From Chrysomallon squamiferum (taxonomy: Eukaryota > Mollusca > Gastropoda > Neomphalida > Peltospiridae): DNA of 64,000 nt. Positions 61,709 to 64,000 of the stretch are shown here, piece after piece. Within the stretch, counting starts at the first letter, position 1. Each line of letters opens with the position of its first letter. The notes below the pieces were generated by a model that was not told the origin of the DNA, ran no database searches, and was given only the letters and a program-made list of their open reading frames with translations. Location of the stretch: positions 8,792,976 to 8,856,975 of the forward strand of contig CM022665.1 of the NCBI GenBank assembly GCA_012295275.1. Direction: 5' to 3'. Both the position numbers and the translations under genes were made by a program.

Positions 61709-64000
61709 GTACTGTTAATTCGACAAGTTGGATTCCTACAACAAAAGTTTGTATTGAAAAATTTCTTCACAGTAGTCATAAATACAATATTTAAATTATT
61801 CAGATCAAAATTTATTCATTATTATTATTATTTTTTTTTATTTCTGATAAGCAAAACATTTTATTTTTTGATAAAATATGTGAATATATTTTTGTTTTGT
61901 GAAAATTTATCTTTTATCAAATAATGATGTTACAAACATTTAAAGAAGAATTTTTTGGATGAATATTTTAAAAAGATTTTTATTTTCACTTACCACAAAA
62001 TATGCAAAATGACAGGAATATCCAATTGACTTACCTTCTACTTGAATGTTTGGAATTTTCCAAGATATTCTTGGCTTATACTTTTTAAATTATCTTGTCA
62101 TTATAATTTACATACTTGAGTCCATGCCAGAATATTCCAAACCAAATATTTTGAAAATACATTATTAAAGGATATATGACAGTTGAGTTTTATCAGATTG
62201 TATGTTTTTGATATTATTACTATTATTATTATTGTTGTTATTATTATTACAAACACACTCTTCAGTTTGCGTCCTAAAATATTCCAAACTGAAGACAAAT
62301 CATTTCTGAAGTTTCTAAACATTTGTTTTAATAACAGTAGTAATTATTATCTTGGTTGTATAATATTCATATCTTACTATAATCATCTTTCATAATATAT
62401 ATTATATATTGTATGTATTGTATAGTATATGTCCTATAATGTATATTATATATTTCATCATTTTACAGTTTTTGTCATAATATTATCTCCTTTTACCAGA
62501 GTATATGACAAGTATCTCAAACCAAAAGACTCTGAAATTACATTATAAATTCCTGAAGGCCATCTTTTAAAATTACAATTTTAATGTCTGGACTTTTATA
62601 AAGTGTGTATTTTGACATCAGCCGTGTTTGTTCAGTGAAAGACATTACATTTGTCAAAATAATCAGGTAATGGAATTCTATACATTTACTGATGTATATT
62701 GATTAAATCTTCAGTACCCGACTGTCTAGTCTGCTACGAGATAACATTTACATAAGGAAAAAAAAAAGGTCACAAATAAATGAATGATGTGAGGGTCTAT
62801 CTCGTTATCTGAGTAATTAAGACTTAGTGATGCATATCATTTTAGTCAAGCGAAGGACAGACTGTGACTGCCTGGTAATTAAGCAACAAACTAACATGTC
62901 TTATTAGCTGTCATACTCAGTGATTAAGAGACACACTACAATGTCCTAAGATGTATCTTGTCTGATGAATGATTTTAAAGTACAAATATCATGTGATGTC
63001 TGTACAGTTGTAACAAACTGGTAAATGTTTCTTATTACCAGATATTTCAGATTTGCTCAGCAGTTAAACATAGACAGACATTTGGAAATATTATGGTCTC
63101 TGAATTTAAAAGCTTTAATTTTTTCAAATTATTATTATTATTATTAATGGTACTTCCTCTGATTAAATGGCATTGAAAAGCTCTAAAATACATTTAGAAC
63201 CAGCTGAATCATTTAAAGTTAAAAGGAATTGGTAAATGTTTCATAGTAACAGAGATTTGCAGTATGAATAAGCACAAACTGACGTTTTCTGTAACTGGAA
63301 GATATCATAATAAATTTCAAAATGTTTTGGTTTTAGTCTAACAAGATAGATAAAGTTTGCAGAATGATTTTTATAAATATCATGTGATGTCTATAAAGTT
63401 ATAATAAATTAGACAGTGTTTCCTGTTAAAAGAGATTTCAGATTTGCTGAGAAGTGAGCTCAAACTGACATTTGGAAATATTCTAGTTTCTGGAGTCATA
63501 ACAAATTTAAAAACTTCAGTCCTTTCAAAGTACTTTTCTTGAATTTTTTTGAAATGAAGCTAAATAAATCTATGATAATGATCTTAAAGTGCAGCAAATA
63601 TCAGGTTCTGTCTACAAAGTAACAAGATACTGATAAATGTTTCATATTAACAGCAGCTTTACATTCACTGAATAGTTGAACACAAACTGACATTTTGAAT
63701 AATTGGAAATGTTTGGTGTCTGGAAAGAAAATAAAAACTTCAGTCATTAAATGTGTTACATCATAACATTTTTCATAAAGAAAAATCTATATATATATAT
63801 TTATGGAAGGTAATTTTTTGTTTGTCCATTTGATATGGATTAAAAACATAAATAAAAAAGCACATTTGTATGTTTACAGAGTTACTGCATGAGATTTTTG
63901 AAATACTACTGATTTCAAATTACCATTTTTATACATTATTGTATCTTTATGATCAGTGATTATGTAAGCTGTCACAGTCATACTGTTATTAGAAATAACA
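61709..64000 (+). other. ER: intron after exon E, partial
   Basis: AT-rich with ATT tracts (about 61,815; 62,215-62,250; 63,130) and a tandem repeat of about 200 bp (62,960-63,760). No ligand-binding-domain exon is recognised, so the intron runs past the window end. Confidence 0.7.
62960..63760. repeat. tandem repeat, unit about 200 bp, four copies
   Basis: Units begin at about 62,962, 63,165, 63,362 and 63,571. Shared blocks in order are GAATGATTTT-AAA, AAATATCATGTGATGTCT, GGTAAATGTTTCTTATTA, CAGATTTGCTCAG, ACAAACTGACATTTGGAA and GTCTCTG. The second copy keeps only its later half clearly. Confidence 0.75.

Noticed and set aside
61709-64000. Ligand-binding-domain exon in the last 2.3 kb
   Set aside because: No frame shows helix 3-5 or AF-2 signatures of nuclear receptors; the stretch is AT-rich repeats.

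Overview
The window is metazoan nuclear DNA, very AT-rich and full of microsatellites and short tandem repeats, with one recognisable protein gene on the + strand: the 5' two-thirds of an estrogen receptor (nuclear receptor 3A type) gene. The DNA-binding domain is read across two small exons and carries the estrogen-receptor P-box (EGCKA) and the diagnostic [17 protein letters not shown] stretch. At least eight decayed tRNA-headed SINE copies of a body type I associate with mollusc genomes point to a mollusc, perhaps a gastropod, but the class cannot be fixed from this window.

Layout. 1-10,379: upstream or 5' leader region, AT-rich, with tandem repeats and two less AT-rich islands (about 2,500-3,130 and 7,440-7,680) that hold clusters of nuclear-receptor half-sites. 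10,380-11,674: exon A, with a 5' leader and 402 codons of a Ser/Asn/Pro-rich N-terminal domain. 11,675-53,560: a 41.9 kb intron of tandem repeats, SINE remnants, a pogo/Tigger transposase fragment, a striking 36-bp minisatellite and several less AT-rich islands ending in strong splice donors. 53,561-53,895: exon B (rest of the A/B domain, with an internal duplication). 56,109-56,225: exon C (first zinc finger). 60,407-60,520: exon D (second zinc finger). 61,628-61,708: exon E (start of the hinge). The rest of the hinge and the ligand-binding domain lie beyond position 64,000.

All five coding segments join in one frame (split codons at every junction agree: phase 2 for A-B, phase 1 for the others), giving 618 complete codons so far. 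The exon boundaries in the DNA-binding domain match those I know from vertebrate ESR1 (Gly split after KRSIQ and after the C-terminal GMxK).

The most unusual structure is around exon C: both of its splice junctions look like the source, or the last unit, of tandem arrays that extend into the flanking introns, so that the true 3' splice site is the last of a series of look-alike sites. A second item is a candidate alternative first exon at 26,101-26,379 whose short ORF joins exon B in frame and would give a receptor with a much shorter A/B domain. No other protein gene, tRNA, rRNA or intact mobile element was recognised. The long intron is otherwise AT-rich sequence in which I see only repeats.
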